From the NCBI GenBank assembly GCA_003290165.1, contig QNQO01000221.1:558001-622000 (forward strand): DNA of 64,000 nt, written 5' to 3'. A program made the translations under genes and the position numbers. Positions 24,171 to 33,029 of this stretch are shown here, one piece after another. Origin of the DNA: Berberis thunbergii. Taxonomy: Eukaryota > Streptophyta > Magnoliopsida > Ranunculales > Berberidaceae. How positions within the stretch are numbered: the first letter of the stretch is position 1; each line of letters starts with the position of its first letter. The notes below the pieces were generated by a model, which saw only the letters and a program-made list of their open reading frames with translations, made no database searches and was not told the DNA's origin.

Positions 24171-26570
24171 AATGAATAAAATGGGACAATTTAGCCTTAA
24201 ACTTGTCAATTAGTATGTAATTAGTGTCTAAATTCCTAGTGTTTGTTCTTTTCCATAAACCAATGTGCAGGTCTTCATCAAGGGCCTGGGAAACTTGGCA
24301 ACGTGGTTTGCTTTGTCCCTTAAAGAGGCAAGAACTTTTTTTGTTTTGTTTTTTGTTTTCATTTTAATTTATACGTGAAATTGAACTAATGTCACACGTT
24401 TAGAGAAATTAGGCTCGAAGGTTAATCTACTGCAGAGGAATTAAAATGTGCTGTTGGTGGGTTATTATCAACCAACTCTTAGTACAGAAATGGGTATTTT
24501 GGGTTGAAGACCACGGTTGTGTTGTGTGACATGGACTGCATAACAGTGGGGTAGGGAGCAATTAAAGTGTGCTATTGGTGAATTCTGGGATGACATGGAA
24601 TGCATAACAGTGGGGTAAGGAGCAATTAAAATGTGCTATTACTGAATTTTGGGCCAAAAACATTTTTGCTATTACTGAATTTTGGGATGAAGACCATGGT
24701 TGTGTGACATGGAATGCATAACGTACAGTGGGGTAGTAAACTGTTTATCATTTACTAATTAACCTACTCAGATATTTCATGCTATACATGATTTGATTTC
24801 GTTCGCAATCCAAAAATCAGCCTTAATTAATCGCAAGACGCTAATTGTTAAATGACTGTCAAATTATCACCTGGTCTGGTGGACATGACACCATTTTTTC
24901 TCTTGCTCTTAGATTATGTTCAGTTAGTTTTCTGAATTATTATGTCAAGAGAAGTATGTAGGATAAATGGCAAGAACATCATGGAAATAAGGAACATTCG
25001 CATTTCTCAAATACCAGGCTCATTGCCATTCTTAATTAGAATTTAAAGTTATTAGAATAATATCAAAATATGTGCAATGTCCATATAACAACTAGGACGG
25101 AAATTTTGATGACAATAAGATTATATTCTTCCTTGTAAGCATACATTGTCATTCTCAAAGCGAACATCATTAGGAGTTGTTTATAAATTAATAATGAAAA
25201 ATGAAAAAAAAAAACAAGATGGTCAATTTTAAAAAGGTTCCGTGTCGTCCATTTCATTGGTTACAAAATTATAATTAATATTTAAAACCAATGGAGTGTA
25301 CAATAACAAAACCTAGTTGAATTATTATTATTAATAAAACAATATTTTTCAAAGATGGGGGAAGTTCCCCAGATTTGGCAGCAGCCTGATTGAATTCAAT
25401 TCAATGTCAACTAAATTGGTTGCTTCTGTAAGTGGACTTATTTGTATTTTGGGTTTGGGTAAACATTTGGTTGGGCCAGTTTCTGGATTGTTCCTCATTA
25501 AGCCCAATGCACGGTCCGACAACATTATGGATTCAGTTGTCGGTTAATTTCGTCTTGAGCTTGAATAACCTTATGTGGTCTTTCAATATCCAAAATTGAG
25601 CAAATGTGGTGGATTTTAGTTAGCAATTTGGAGGGTGGTGTTAGAAAGGAGAAGTGGTGTGGTCGGGATCGGGATCGGGATCGTCTAAACCCAGTTATAG
25701 AGATTTGAACTCTAAACCCGAACATGCCATCACCTTATTTTAGAGGTTTATTTGCAAATTTCTATAATACATGGGCAAATTTGGAATTACATTGTGAGGG
25801 TAAATATTGAAAACCATATACACGAGAGTAGATGAATTCCATTAGTGGTGTCACAGCGCATTTCTCAATTACATTTCTTGAAATTCATTTGTAAAGATAA
25901 ATTTGAGGTTACCGTCATCATAAACTTTAGATTCTTATTAGCTATGGGAAATGAGATTCACATAAGCATAGAAATCATACTCCGTGATTTTGATAGATAA
26001 ATCTAGATGTTGACGATGATTAATTAGAGCATCTTCATCAGAGAGCTCAACTTGAAACTCAAAAGGTGTTAAATGAGTGGACTCAAACACAGCCTCAAAA
26101 TTGCTTAAAGATAAGTGATCACTTCATGGATCATTTGAAACGATATTCCATGCAACCAAACACACCCTTACTACATTTGGACATCATTATAATTGAGATT
26201 TTTGAAAATGCTAATCTTAAGTCATAGGACCATCAAGCGAGAAGGAGAGCACATGTCGTCAAGATTGTAATGCCAAAAGGTTTAACTTGAGTTAGAGAAA
26301 ATTTTATTTGATCAACAAAATCGTTTCTTAGTTATTAATCTTTGTTATCTATTGATAATATGCATAAAAAAATGTTGTAACTTAATATTATGTCTAAATA
26401 CTTTACATGCAAAGATGTGATAGGGAATCTTAGACTTTTTAGATATCTGCTAGCATGATCAAGTCTATGCTTGACGCAAAAGAATACTTTTGTTAACATT
26501 CACGCGAGGATCAGGTGCTCTCATGAATTTGTCCAGAGCAGATACAAGGCCCCTAGGTGAGATAATTATT
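24171..26570. other. Intergenic region with a diverged tandem repeat
   Basis: No supported gene. Between about 24430 and 24740, three to four diverged copies of a roughly 70-base phrase occur (GGAGCAATTAAA-TGTGCTATT, GACATGGAATGCATAACA, CAGTGGGGTA). Near 26150-26170 the words CCATGCAACCAAACACACCC then TTA match the right end of the TTA-flanked MITEs found elsewhere in the window, suggesting a truncated copy. Confidence 0.5.
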
Positions 26571-26582
26571 ATATTGTAGAAT

Positions 26583-26836
26583 TCACACACACACACACAC
26601 ACACCCTTAAAACATTCAAAATTGTCAAGGGAAAAAAGGTTTTGTAAAACTTGGAGTGGAGATTTGAGAAGGACATGTGTGATACTCTTGTGTGGGCGAA
26701 TTTGAGGGGGGAGAGTACACACACACACAGCCTTAAAACATTCAAAATTGTCAATGGGAAAAAAGGTTTTGTAAAACTTGGAGTGGAGATTTGAGAAGGA
26801 CATGTGTGATACTCTTGTGTGGGCGAATTTGAGGGG
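26583..26836. repeat. Two-copy tandem repeat with (CA)n start
   Basis: A unit of about 130 bases beginning in a (CA)n tract, then CCTTAAAACATTCAAAATTG and GGTTTTGTAAAACTTGGAGT, and ending GTGGGCGAATTTGAGGGGG, occurs twice head to tail (about 26583-26710 and 26718-26836). The two copies are nearly identical, indicating a recent duplication. The minus-strand open frames here simply reflect the duplicated sequence. Confidence 0.8.
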
Positions 26837-26924
26837 GAGGGTAAGAGAAAGGCTCGTGATGGTGAAGTTCAATAGGCCCGTGGATCTCAACAGGGTTTGG
26901 GTGAGCTACCAAAAGGAGATTATA

Positions 26925-26966
26925 GTCCCACATCGCCTAAGTGAGGGAAAGGGATGTGCTATATAT
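26925..26966 (+). promoter_or_regulatory. snRNA-type promoter motif pair: USE and TATA, copy 1
   Basis: GTCCCACATCG at 26925-26935 matches the plant upstream sequence element of U-snRNA genes (RTCCCACATCG). TATATAT begins at 26960, leaving 24 bases between. In dicots a gap of about 23-26 is associated with RNA polymerase III U6/U3-type genes and about 33-34 with polymerase II types. No known snRNA follows the TATA box, so this could be fortuitous or part of a mobile repeat. Confidence 0.45.
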
Positions 26967-27137
26967 GTACGAGTTTGGATCTACAAAGTACTACGCGTTT
27001 TAAAGCCTTGTTAGCCTTGGCCCAAAGCTGTGTTGGCGGACATGAGGGGGAGGGTGAGAGAAAGGCCCGTGATGGCTAAGCCGAACAAGACCGTGGATCC
27101 CAATAGGAGTTAGGCGAGCTACCAAGGGGAGATTATA

Positions 27138-27184
27138 GTCCCACATCGCCTAGGTTAGGTGAGGGAAGATGATGTGCTATATAT
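27138..27184 (+). promoter_or_regulatory. snRNA-type promoter motif pair: USE and TATA, copy 2
   Basis: The second repeat copy has GTCCCACATCG at 27138-27148 and TATATAT at 27178-27184. The gap is 29 bases because of a small insertion relative to copy 1 (TAGGTTAGG). This spacing fits neither plant class well, so this copy may be inactive even if the first is not. Confidence 0.35.
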
Positions 27185-27486
27185 GTATGAGTTTGGATCT
27201 ACAAAGTACTATGCGTTTTAAAGCTGTGCGAGCCTTGGGCCCAAAGCGGACAATATAGTACTTTGTGGATCGAATCGTTACAACATGCTCTTGAACAACT
27301 TAGTGAAATTATAGAACGGGCCGTTAGTTCTAATATGAGGTTAATGCATGCGATCGATTAATGACTCCCAATGGTCATAACAACATAGCGAATTTTGCTC
27401 GAAAAACAATTGTGTGCTATGTCCGTTAAATGAACCAACATTCCCATTGGTGAAGGTTTTATGTAAGAGTTAAGAGTTTTGCTACA

Positions 27487-27642
27487 CAGCCCGCTCCCAT
27501 GGCCTGTTTTCACATCCTTGGGGCAAAAATACAATGTTGCCCCCCTCTCTTTAAACATTTTTTTGAGAAGGTAGTTAAAAAGAGGGGCAAAATCATATTT
27601 TCGCCCCCCAAGACTGTGAAAACAGGCCATGGGAGCGGGCTG
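27487..27642. mobile_element. Short foldback element (156 bp) with long terminal inverted repeats
   Basis: CAGCCCGCTCCCATGGCC at the left end is the exact complement of GGCCATGGGAGCGGGCTG at the right end. The match continues through TGTTTTCACA and, less perfectly, through CTTGGGG and GCAAAA. Nearly the whole element is a hairpin with a loop near 27560. Flanks GCTACA and GCTAGA are a weak possible target duplication. There is no coding capacity. Confidence 0.65.
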
Positions 27643-27689
27643 GCTAGAATTGGGCAAGAGTTAAATCATTCACCTCATGGTGTATCATT

Positions 27690-28819
27690 TAAACTTATAT
27701 ATATATATATATATATATATTTCACAAAGAATTTGATTCGAGCCTAATTCATTCATGACCCACACAATGTAAAAATATTTAACCACAATGATAAAAAAAA
27801 ATTGATGTGGCATTTTAGTTTATTAGAGTAAAAGACAAGGAAGATGGTCCCAACCTATAACCTAATGTCAAAATTTTGATGAATATAATGTGATGTTTGT
27901 TTTCATTAAAAAGTTGGAAGGTTTACTTCGTGCTGGAGTTAGAAACCATATATTTTTCTTCTAATTAGAAGCAAAAACAAACCGTCTGGATATTGGTCAA
28001 ACTTTGGATTAAAAATTAAGATGAATGAACTTAAAGTGCTTAGCTTTGGTTGGGGATATGCATGGCTGATAGCGGTAATCTCCTACTAGACTTGAGTTTT
28101 TAATTTTAATTGGGGCAAAGTGACACGAGCCCTTAATTTAGCTAATTAACACCCTACATGCCATGACTACTAATTTAAGGAGCTCTGAAGGGTTCTTTAA
28201 TAGTTTTAAAGCATGTTATTAGGCACGTCTCCCACTTTAGATTTTTTCCTCAAATTTTAAGTACTGCGGTCCACTTAAGGAAATACATATGGAGGCTTTT
28301 GAAGTGAAGAATAAATCCTTTATGTTTTCTCTTGAAGGGACTCGTTAAAGTATTATTTTTCAATGAAATTATGTTGAGTCTATTGGAGATGCTCTTATAG
28401 GCCACATTTCTAAAGCATTTTGACAACCCTTTCGGTGAGCAAAATGCATGTTGTTGTTTAGGGCCTTTGAATGACAAGTATTGGTCTATAAAATAAATCA
28501 ATAGTCATGCACTATGATTCAAACTCGACATATATGTAAGTACAAAATGTACTGTTAGTGCTCATATAAGTAAAAACAAAAGCATATTTTAGAGTATTCT
28601 AAAAAAAATCATTGAGATGTGTTGTGAGTATTAAGAAAAATTATTCCAAACTACTTGTCACACTGCTTTGGATAAATCATGTAAAGTTCATAATCATTAC
28701 GATCTACCTATCACCTTGCTTTTAAAACTACAGTCCAAAGTAACCATGCCATCTCAAACATGCCCAAAGGCTAATGAACTGTGAATTATTTAAGTTCACA
28801 AGTGAGGTTTCCTAGTCTT
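27690..28819. other. Intergenic stretch without recognisable gene
   Basis: A TA microsatellite lies at about 27697-27720. The rest is AT-rich unique-looking sequence with only short open frames and no recognisable domain. It ends at the left target duplication of the large LINE. Confidence 0.5.
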
Positions 28820-28833
28820 CACTAGCAAGTTTT
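28820..28833. repeat. Left target-site duplication of the L1-type LINE
   Basis: CACTAGCAAGTTTT at 28820-28833 is repeated exactly at 40407-40420. The 14-bp length and the adjacent poly(T) on the plus strand (poly(A) tail of a minus-strand element) are those expected of LINE integration. Confidence 0.85.
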
Positions 28834-29151
28834 TTATTATTTTTTTTTATAGATAAGGTTTCAAATATATTAAAATTAAATAGAAATACAAGAATCCCTA
28901 ACTATGGCAGCCAGATGGTGAGCCTCGCTGTTAAGGTAACGGGGAATATAGTTACAAAACCAAAAGTGGAGAAAAGATAGTAAAGTCTTAATATTACATA
29001 TGATCGGCTTCCACTTCCAGTGGATATTAGAGTCTACAACCATTACCCTAGAATGCAAAATGGAATGAAGAGCTCCAGAGTCTCATAGCAAAAGTCCTAT
29101 TTGCCACTGTCTGGCCTGGACCAAAAGAAGAGTCGCCTCCACAGCAAAACA

Positions 29152-29568
29152 TTATGCCATTGTGTTGTCATAGATCCTCCCATGAATCTTCTGTGCTATC
29201 CTAGCAAGAACTCTGCCCTGAGTGTCAACCGCACAAAGTCCAAAAGCGCCCTGAGAAGAGGAAGGAAGGAAACTGGCGTCATAAGTCAAAATAACAAAGT
29301 CTTGATCCGTCTCCAGAGAAAAAGGGTGCAAATTCCTACACACGGTATTGAAGTAGTGATCTTCAATGGCTGGAAATTGTTGGTGAAGGACAAAGAGTCG
29401 TGAAGCCTGGGTATTGGTGATGGAAGTGTCGGCTAGTTGGTGGTGACCTTGGGTATTAACAATGACACCGGTATCAAGGGCTTGGTGTAGGGAGACTGTA
29501 TCTAGGGTGACCGGTTGAGGCGTAGCAAACCATTGTTTCTGCCAACACGTCCAAGTGCGTCGGGTCAA
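29152..29568 (-). pseudogene. RNase H domain of the L1-type LINE
   Basis: This reads as the C-terminal part of LINE ORF2. WTCWQKQWF is followed by an RNase H-like segment with DASF...GAFGLCAVDTQGRVLARIAQ, where the first aspartate would be a catalytic residue. The RNase H fold is typical of the plant L1 subgroup. It is separated from the rest of ORF2 by the LTR retrotransposon at 29586. Confidence 0.8.
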
Positions 29569-29585
29569 GGTAAGAAGTTGGGAAG

Positions 29586-30103
29586 TGATGCAGGAGGGTT
29601 TTTAGGATTCCTAATCTGGGTTTTTAGGGTTCCTAATCTGGGTTTCTAGGATTCCTAATATGGGTTTCTAGGGTTCCTAATTTTGGTTTCTAAGGTTCCT
29701 AATTTGCTCTCAAAGTTATTTACTAAATAACTTATTTGTAGTCATTCAATTTAATTAGGAGTCTTTTTAGTTTCCTTTTAGGATTAAGTTTTAATTTTTC
29801 TTTTAGGAATAAACTATTTGTTATTTTAGTATTTGATTCTATTTTTTTCTTTTAGAAATAGATTGCTTGTTATTTTAGTATTTGATTTTAATTTTTCTTT
29901 TAGGAATAGGCTGCTTATTATTCAAGTTATTTGAGCACTATAAATAAAGGTCTTCCTCAATATTGTAAGAGACCTTTGATTTTAATAATTTTAATTGAAC
30001 ATTAGAGTATTTTTCTGTGTTTTGGGCAATTCTCGAGTGTTTTTCCCTGTGGATTATCTGTTAGAACTAGCCTGCAGGATAATCACTATTCTGCCCGACG
30101 TTA
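29586..30103 (+). repeat. 5' LTR of Ty3/gypsy element 1 (518 bp)
   Basis: Starts TGATGCAGGAG and ends GCCCGACGTTA (the partner ends GTCA, so the final CA has mutated). Preceded by GGAAG (29581-29585), the 5-bp target duplication. The first 120 bases are about five copies of a 22-base unit (GGGTTTCTAGGGTTCCTAAT); the partner LTR has only two to three, accounting for most of the 53-base length difference. A TATAAATA box near 29940 fits an LTR promoter. Confidence 0.9.
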
Positions 30104-30105
30104 GT

Positions 30106-30117
30106 TGGCATTAGAGC
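30106..30117 (+). other. Primer-binding site (initiator tRNA-Met type)
   Basis: TGGCATTAGAGC lies 2 bases after the 5' LTR. It differs at two positions from the common plant retrotransposon PBS TGGTATCAGAGC, which is complementary to initiator methionine tRNA; the same site is exact in gypsy element 2. Confidence 0.8.
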
Positions 30118-30154
30118 TTCAACATCTTCTTGGGGTGAGATTTTATCAGTTTTT

Positions 30155-31000
30155 ATGGCTGGTGGTCATGGTCATCGCGGTCAGGTTCCGAACGAGGAAG
30201 CCCCTCACCGTGCTCGTAGTGTTCAGGAAGTGATGATTGAGGATTTACAGAGGCAAGTTGCAGAGCTAACTTAGCGTCTAACGACGCAGGAATTCGGTAA
30301 TCGTGAGATGGAAGACCACGATTCTGATTCCAGTTTCGAAAACTCGTATCACAATCGTGCTTGATTCTGGGAGCGCCGTGGTCGGAAGGATTGTCTTGAT
30401 AATCTCGGTTTCAAAGTAAATCTACCCAAGTTTTCTGGGATGTCACAGGCTGAAGGATTCGTGGATTGGTCGAATGAAGTAGATCATATTTTTGGGTATA
30501 TGGAAGTTCCAGATCATGTCAAAGTGAAATTGGTTGCCATCAAAGTCAAAGGCATAACATCTGCTTGGTGGGAGCAGTTGAAGCGATCACGCGACAGGCA
30601 GGGCCAGGCCAAAATCACTGATTAGGAAAAGATGAAGAAAAAGGTGAATGGTCACTTCCTTCCTTTCGTCTACACTCAAACTTTGTTTCAACGACTTCAT
30701 TCATTGAGGCAAGACACGAAATCAGTTGATGATTACACGGAGGAGTTCTATCAATTAGTAGCCTGTAATGACTTATCTGGGACGGAAGAGCAGATGGTGG
30801 CACAATATTTGGGGGGATTACGACAACCCCTGCAGGATGTCCTCAGCCTTCACTTACTGTGGGCCATTTATGAAGCCTACCAGAGTGACTTGCTGTGGAA
30901 AAATAGTGGAATAGGTGGTCTATGATCAGAAGTGATCAAAACAGTCGACCAATTCACCCTCAAGAATCCCGTCCTACCCAACCGCCACCACAGAGTAACT
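30155..31000 (+). pseudogene. Gypsy element 1 gag, 5' part
   Basis: A start at 30155 (MAGGHGHRGQVPNEEAP) leads into a gag protein whose retrotransposon-gag core is clear: AEGFVDWSNEVDHIFGYMEV, KVKLVAIKVKGITSAWWEQL, RLHSLRQDTKSVDDYTEEFY and SGTEEQMVAQYLGGLRQPLQ. At least three in-frame TAG stops (after QVAELT, after YHNRA and after KITD), plus a frame change near 30925, break it. The reading stops at the hAT insertion just before the zinc knuckle. Confidence 0.85.
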
Positions 31001-31008
31001 CTACTATT

Positions 31009-31657
31009 CAATGTTCTAAAAATCGCTAGGCACTGGGCGGGCGGGGAGCAGGTGCCTAGCGCCCAGGGGCCTAGGCGGGCGCCTAGGCGGCACCTAGGCT
31101 GTCTTAGGTTTTGTATTATTACTTTAATAATTTACAAAAGTTAAGCATAATACCTTATCAATTACATCAAATTAATGCCAATATACATATGCAAAATTTA
31201 AAAACATGAAAAATTAACAATCGTGAACAAAATTTATTAAAACTCAAATGACTGAAGTTGGTCATGATGGGTACTTCATATAAATTTGAATTTGTGTACT
31301 CTTTTATTTTTCTTCAAATTGCATGAATAGCCTCAGTTATGTTTGATAAAATTAAAAATCTACATTAGTAAAATTGGTACTGGCAGATCCTTTGAGAATT
31401 CCATTAAGTAATCATCATTTGCTACATTTAAACATATACTGAATAAAAAACAATTAAATAGTTATATCTAAAAAATAAGAAAGAAAATAAAATAAGAACA
31501 CAATTAGCCTTATTAAAATAAATAAATAAAAATCGCCCAGACCGCCTAGACCTGCCTAGACCCCGCCCAGACTACCCAGAACCGCTCAACCATTAATCTG
31601 GGCGGTTTTCCACCTTCTAGCACCTAGGCGTCGCCTAGACCGATTTTTAGAACACTG
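31009..31657. mobile_element. hAT-type non-autonomous element (649 bp) with exact 8-bp target duplication
   Basis: Starts CAATGTTCTAAAAATCG and ends CGATTTTTAGAACACTG, giving 17-bp inverted ends with one mismatch. Flanked by CTACTATT at 31001-31008 and 31658-31665. The 8-bp duplication and CA-G-TG type ends are hAT hallmarks. Subterminal regions are GC-rich with many CCTAGGCG words in both orientations; the centre is AT-rich and has no transposase. It splits the gag gene of gypsy element 1 immediately before the CCHC motif. Confidence 0.9.
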
Positions 31658-31665
31658 CTACTATT

Positions 31666-32558
31666 AGATGTTTTAGATGTGGTGAACATGGACATATAAC
31701 GACTGAGTGCAGGAAGCCTGTTATCCAGAAGGGAAACAATTTCCTGATTGAGGAAGACGTGGTAGACGAAACTGAGGAGCTTGGAGAGCCTGTGTATGAC
31801 ACTGATGAAGATGGAGATGTGCTGTATGGAGATGACCATGAGACTCTGATCGTTCGTAAGAGTCTACTAACTCCAAAGGGTGATTCAGGGGACGACTAGT
31901 TGAGAACTAATATTTTCCACACGACCTGCACAGTTACAGATAAAGTCTGCAAGATGATCATTGAGAGTGACAGTTGTGAGAACGTAGTGTCTGAAGAGGC
32001 TGTCTAGAAATTGTAGTTGAAGACAGATCGTCATCCCAAGCCGTATAAATTATCGTTGATGAATAAAGGCAGTGAGAAAATAGTAGATAGGCGATGCCTA
32101 GTGTCTTTTTCGATCGGCAGAAATTATTTTGATAATGCTTGGTGTGATGTTGTGTCTATGGATGCTTGTCATGTATTGTTAGGCATGCATTGGCAGTATG
32201 ATCGCAGTGTTATTCATGATGGGCGGAAAAATACATATTCCCTTAGCATCAAAGGGACGAAGGTTGTGTTGGCACCTCGTTGGAAAAGGACCACTCCTAC
32301 CCCGGTAGCCAATAATACTAACCTACTTTCTATGTCCTAGTTTTTGGGTGAGATTGAGCGTGAAGACGTGGTCTATGCTATGCCACCTTATGGGAATAGT
32401 GTTTCAGACGTGAATCCAGATTTACCAGCAGAGGTGCAGCAGCAGTTACCAGCGTTTTCTGACCTGATACCATAGGATCTTCCTCCTAGGCTATCGCCAG
32501 AGAATTCCGATGAAGCTGTTGTGAACTCGAGGATGAGTTTTTTCCAACCCAGGGCGAC
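31666..32558 (+). pseudogene. Gypsy element 1 gag 3' part, protease-like region and pol C-terminal scrap
   Basis: Directly after the hAT target duplication the frame resumes with the zinc knuckle C-F-R-C-G-E-H-G-H-I-T-T-E-C (about 31669-31710), an acidic linker, then a protease-like region. There the usual active-site triad DSG reads D-S-C within IIESDSCENVVSEEAV. The segment FSIGRNYFDNAWCDVVSMDA, then CHVLLGMHWQYDRSVIHDG (32100-32225), is typical of gypsy polyproteins. TAG stops occur near 31897, 32005 and 32338. The reading ends at an internal deletion before the reverse transcriptase core. Confidence 0.8.
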
Positions 32559-33023
32559 TGATGCACGAGAGTTTCTAGGGTTCCTAATCTGGGTTTCTAG
32601 GGTTCCTAATTTTGGTTTCTAATTTGCTCTAAAAGTTATTTACTAAATAACTTATTTGTAGCATTTCAATTTAATTAGGAGTCTTTTTAGTTTCCTTTTA
32701 GGATTAGGCTTTAATTTTTCTCTTAGCAATAGACTGCTTGTTATTTTAGTATTTGATTCTATTTTTTTCTTTTAGGAATAGATTGCTTGTTATTTTAGTA
32801 TTTGATTCTAATTTTTCTTTTAGGAATAAGTTGCTTATTATTCAAGTTATTTGAGCACTATAAATAGAGTTCTTCCTCAATATTGTAAGAGACCTTTGAT
32901 TTTAATAATTTTAATTGAACATTAAAGTATTTCTCTGTGTTTTGGGCAATTTTCTTGTGTTTTTCCATGTGGATTATCTATTAGAACCAGCCTGTAGGAT
33001 AATTGCTATTTTGCCCGGCGTCA
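32559..33023 (+). repeat. 3' LTR of Ty3/gypsy element 1 (465 bp)
   Basis: Starts TGATGCACGAG and ends GCCCGGCGTCA, followed by the duplication GGAAG. It differs from the 5' LTR at many scattered positions and has fewer copies of the 22-base unit, so this insertion is older than gypsy element 2. Confidence 0.9.
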
Positions 33024-33029
33024 GGAAGT

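Larger units (their letters stand above)
26837..27262 (+). repeat. Two-copy repeat carrying USE plus TATA motifs
   Basis: A unit of about 210 bases occurs twice (about 26834-27010 and 27042-27262). It contains GAGAGAAAGGC-CGTGATGG, a TCCCACATCG box, a TATATAT box, GAGTTTGGATCTACAAAGTA, GCGTTTTAAAGC and, in the second copy, TTGGGCCCAAAGCGGACAAT. The unit looks like a duplicated non-coding or LTR-like sequence. Its ending resembles a phrase common in plant dispersed repeats (from memory), so a terminal-repeat (TRIM-like) origin is possible. Confidence 0.6.
29586..33023 (+). mobile_element. Ty3/gypsy LTR retrotransposon 1, internally deleted, inserted in the LINE
   Basis: LTRs at 29586-30103 and 32559-33023, 5-bp TSD GGAAG (29581-29585 and 33024-33028), and a primer-binding site at 30106. 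The interior keeps gag, zinc knuckle and protease-like remnants, then jumps to a short segment resembling the C-terminus of gypsy pol (NSRMSFFQPRATDA, about 32520-32565) with a degraded purine tract before the 3' LTR. Reverse transcriptase, most RNase H and integrase are missing. Several in-frame TAG stops occur in gag. It could only move with proteins from another element and is probably dead. The gag zone is interrupted by the hAT element at 31009. Confidence 0.92.

Noticed and set aside
24277..24330. Exon-like plus-strand segment (VFIKGLGNLATWFALSLKE) after a TGCAG acceptor.
   Set aside because: Isolated, no family recognised and no neighbouring exon or donor that would support a gene.
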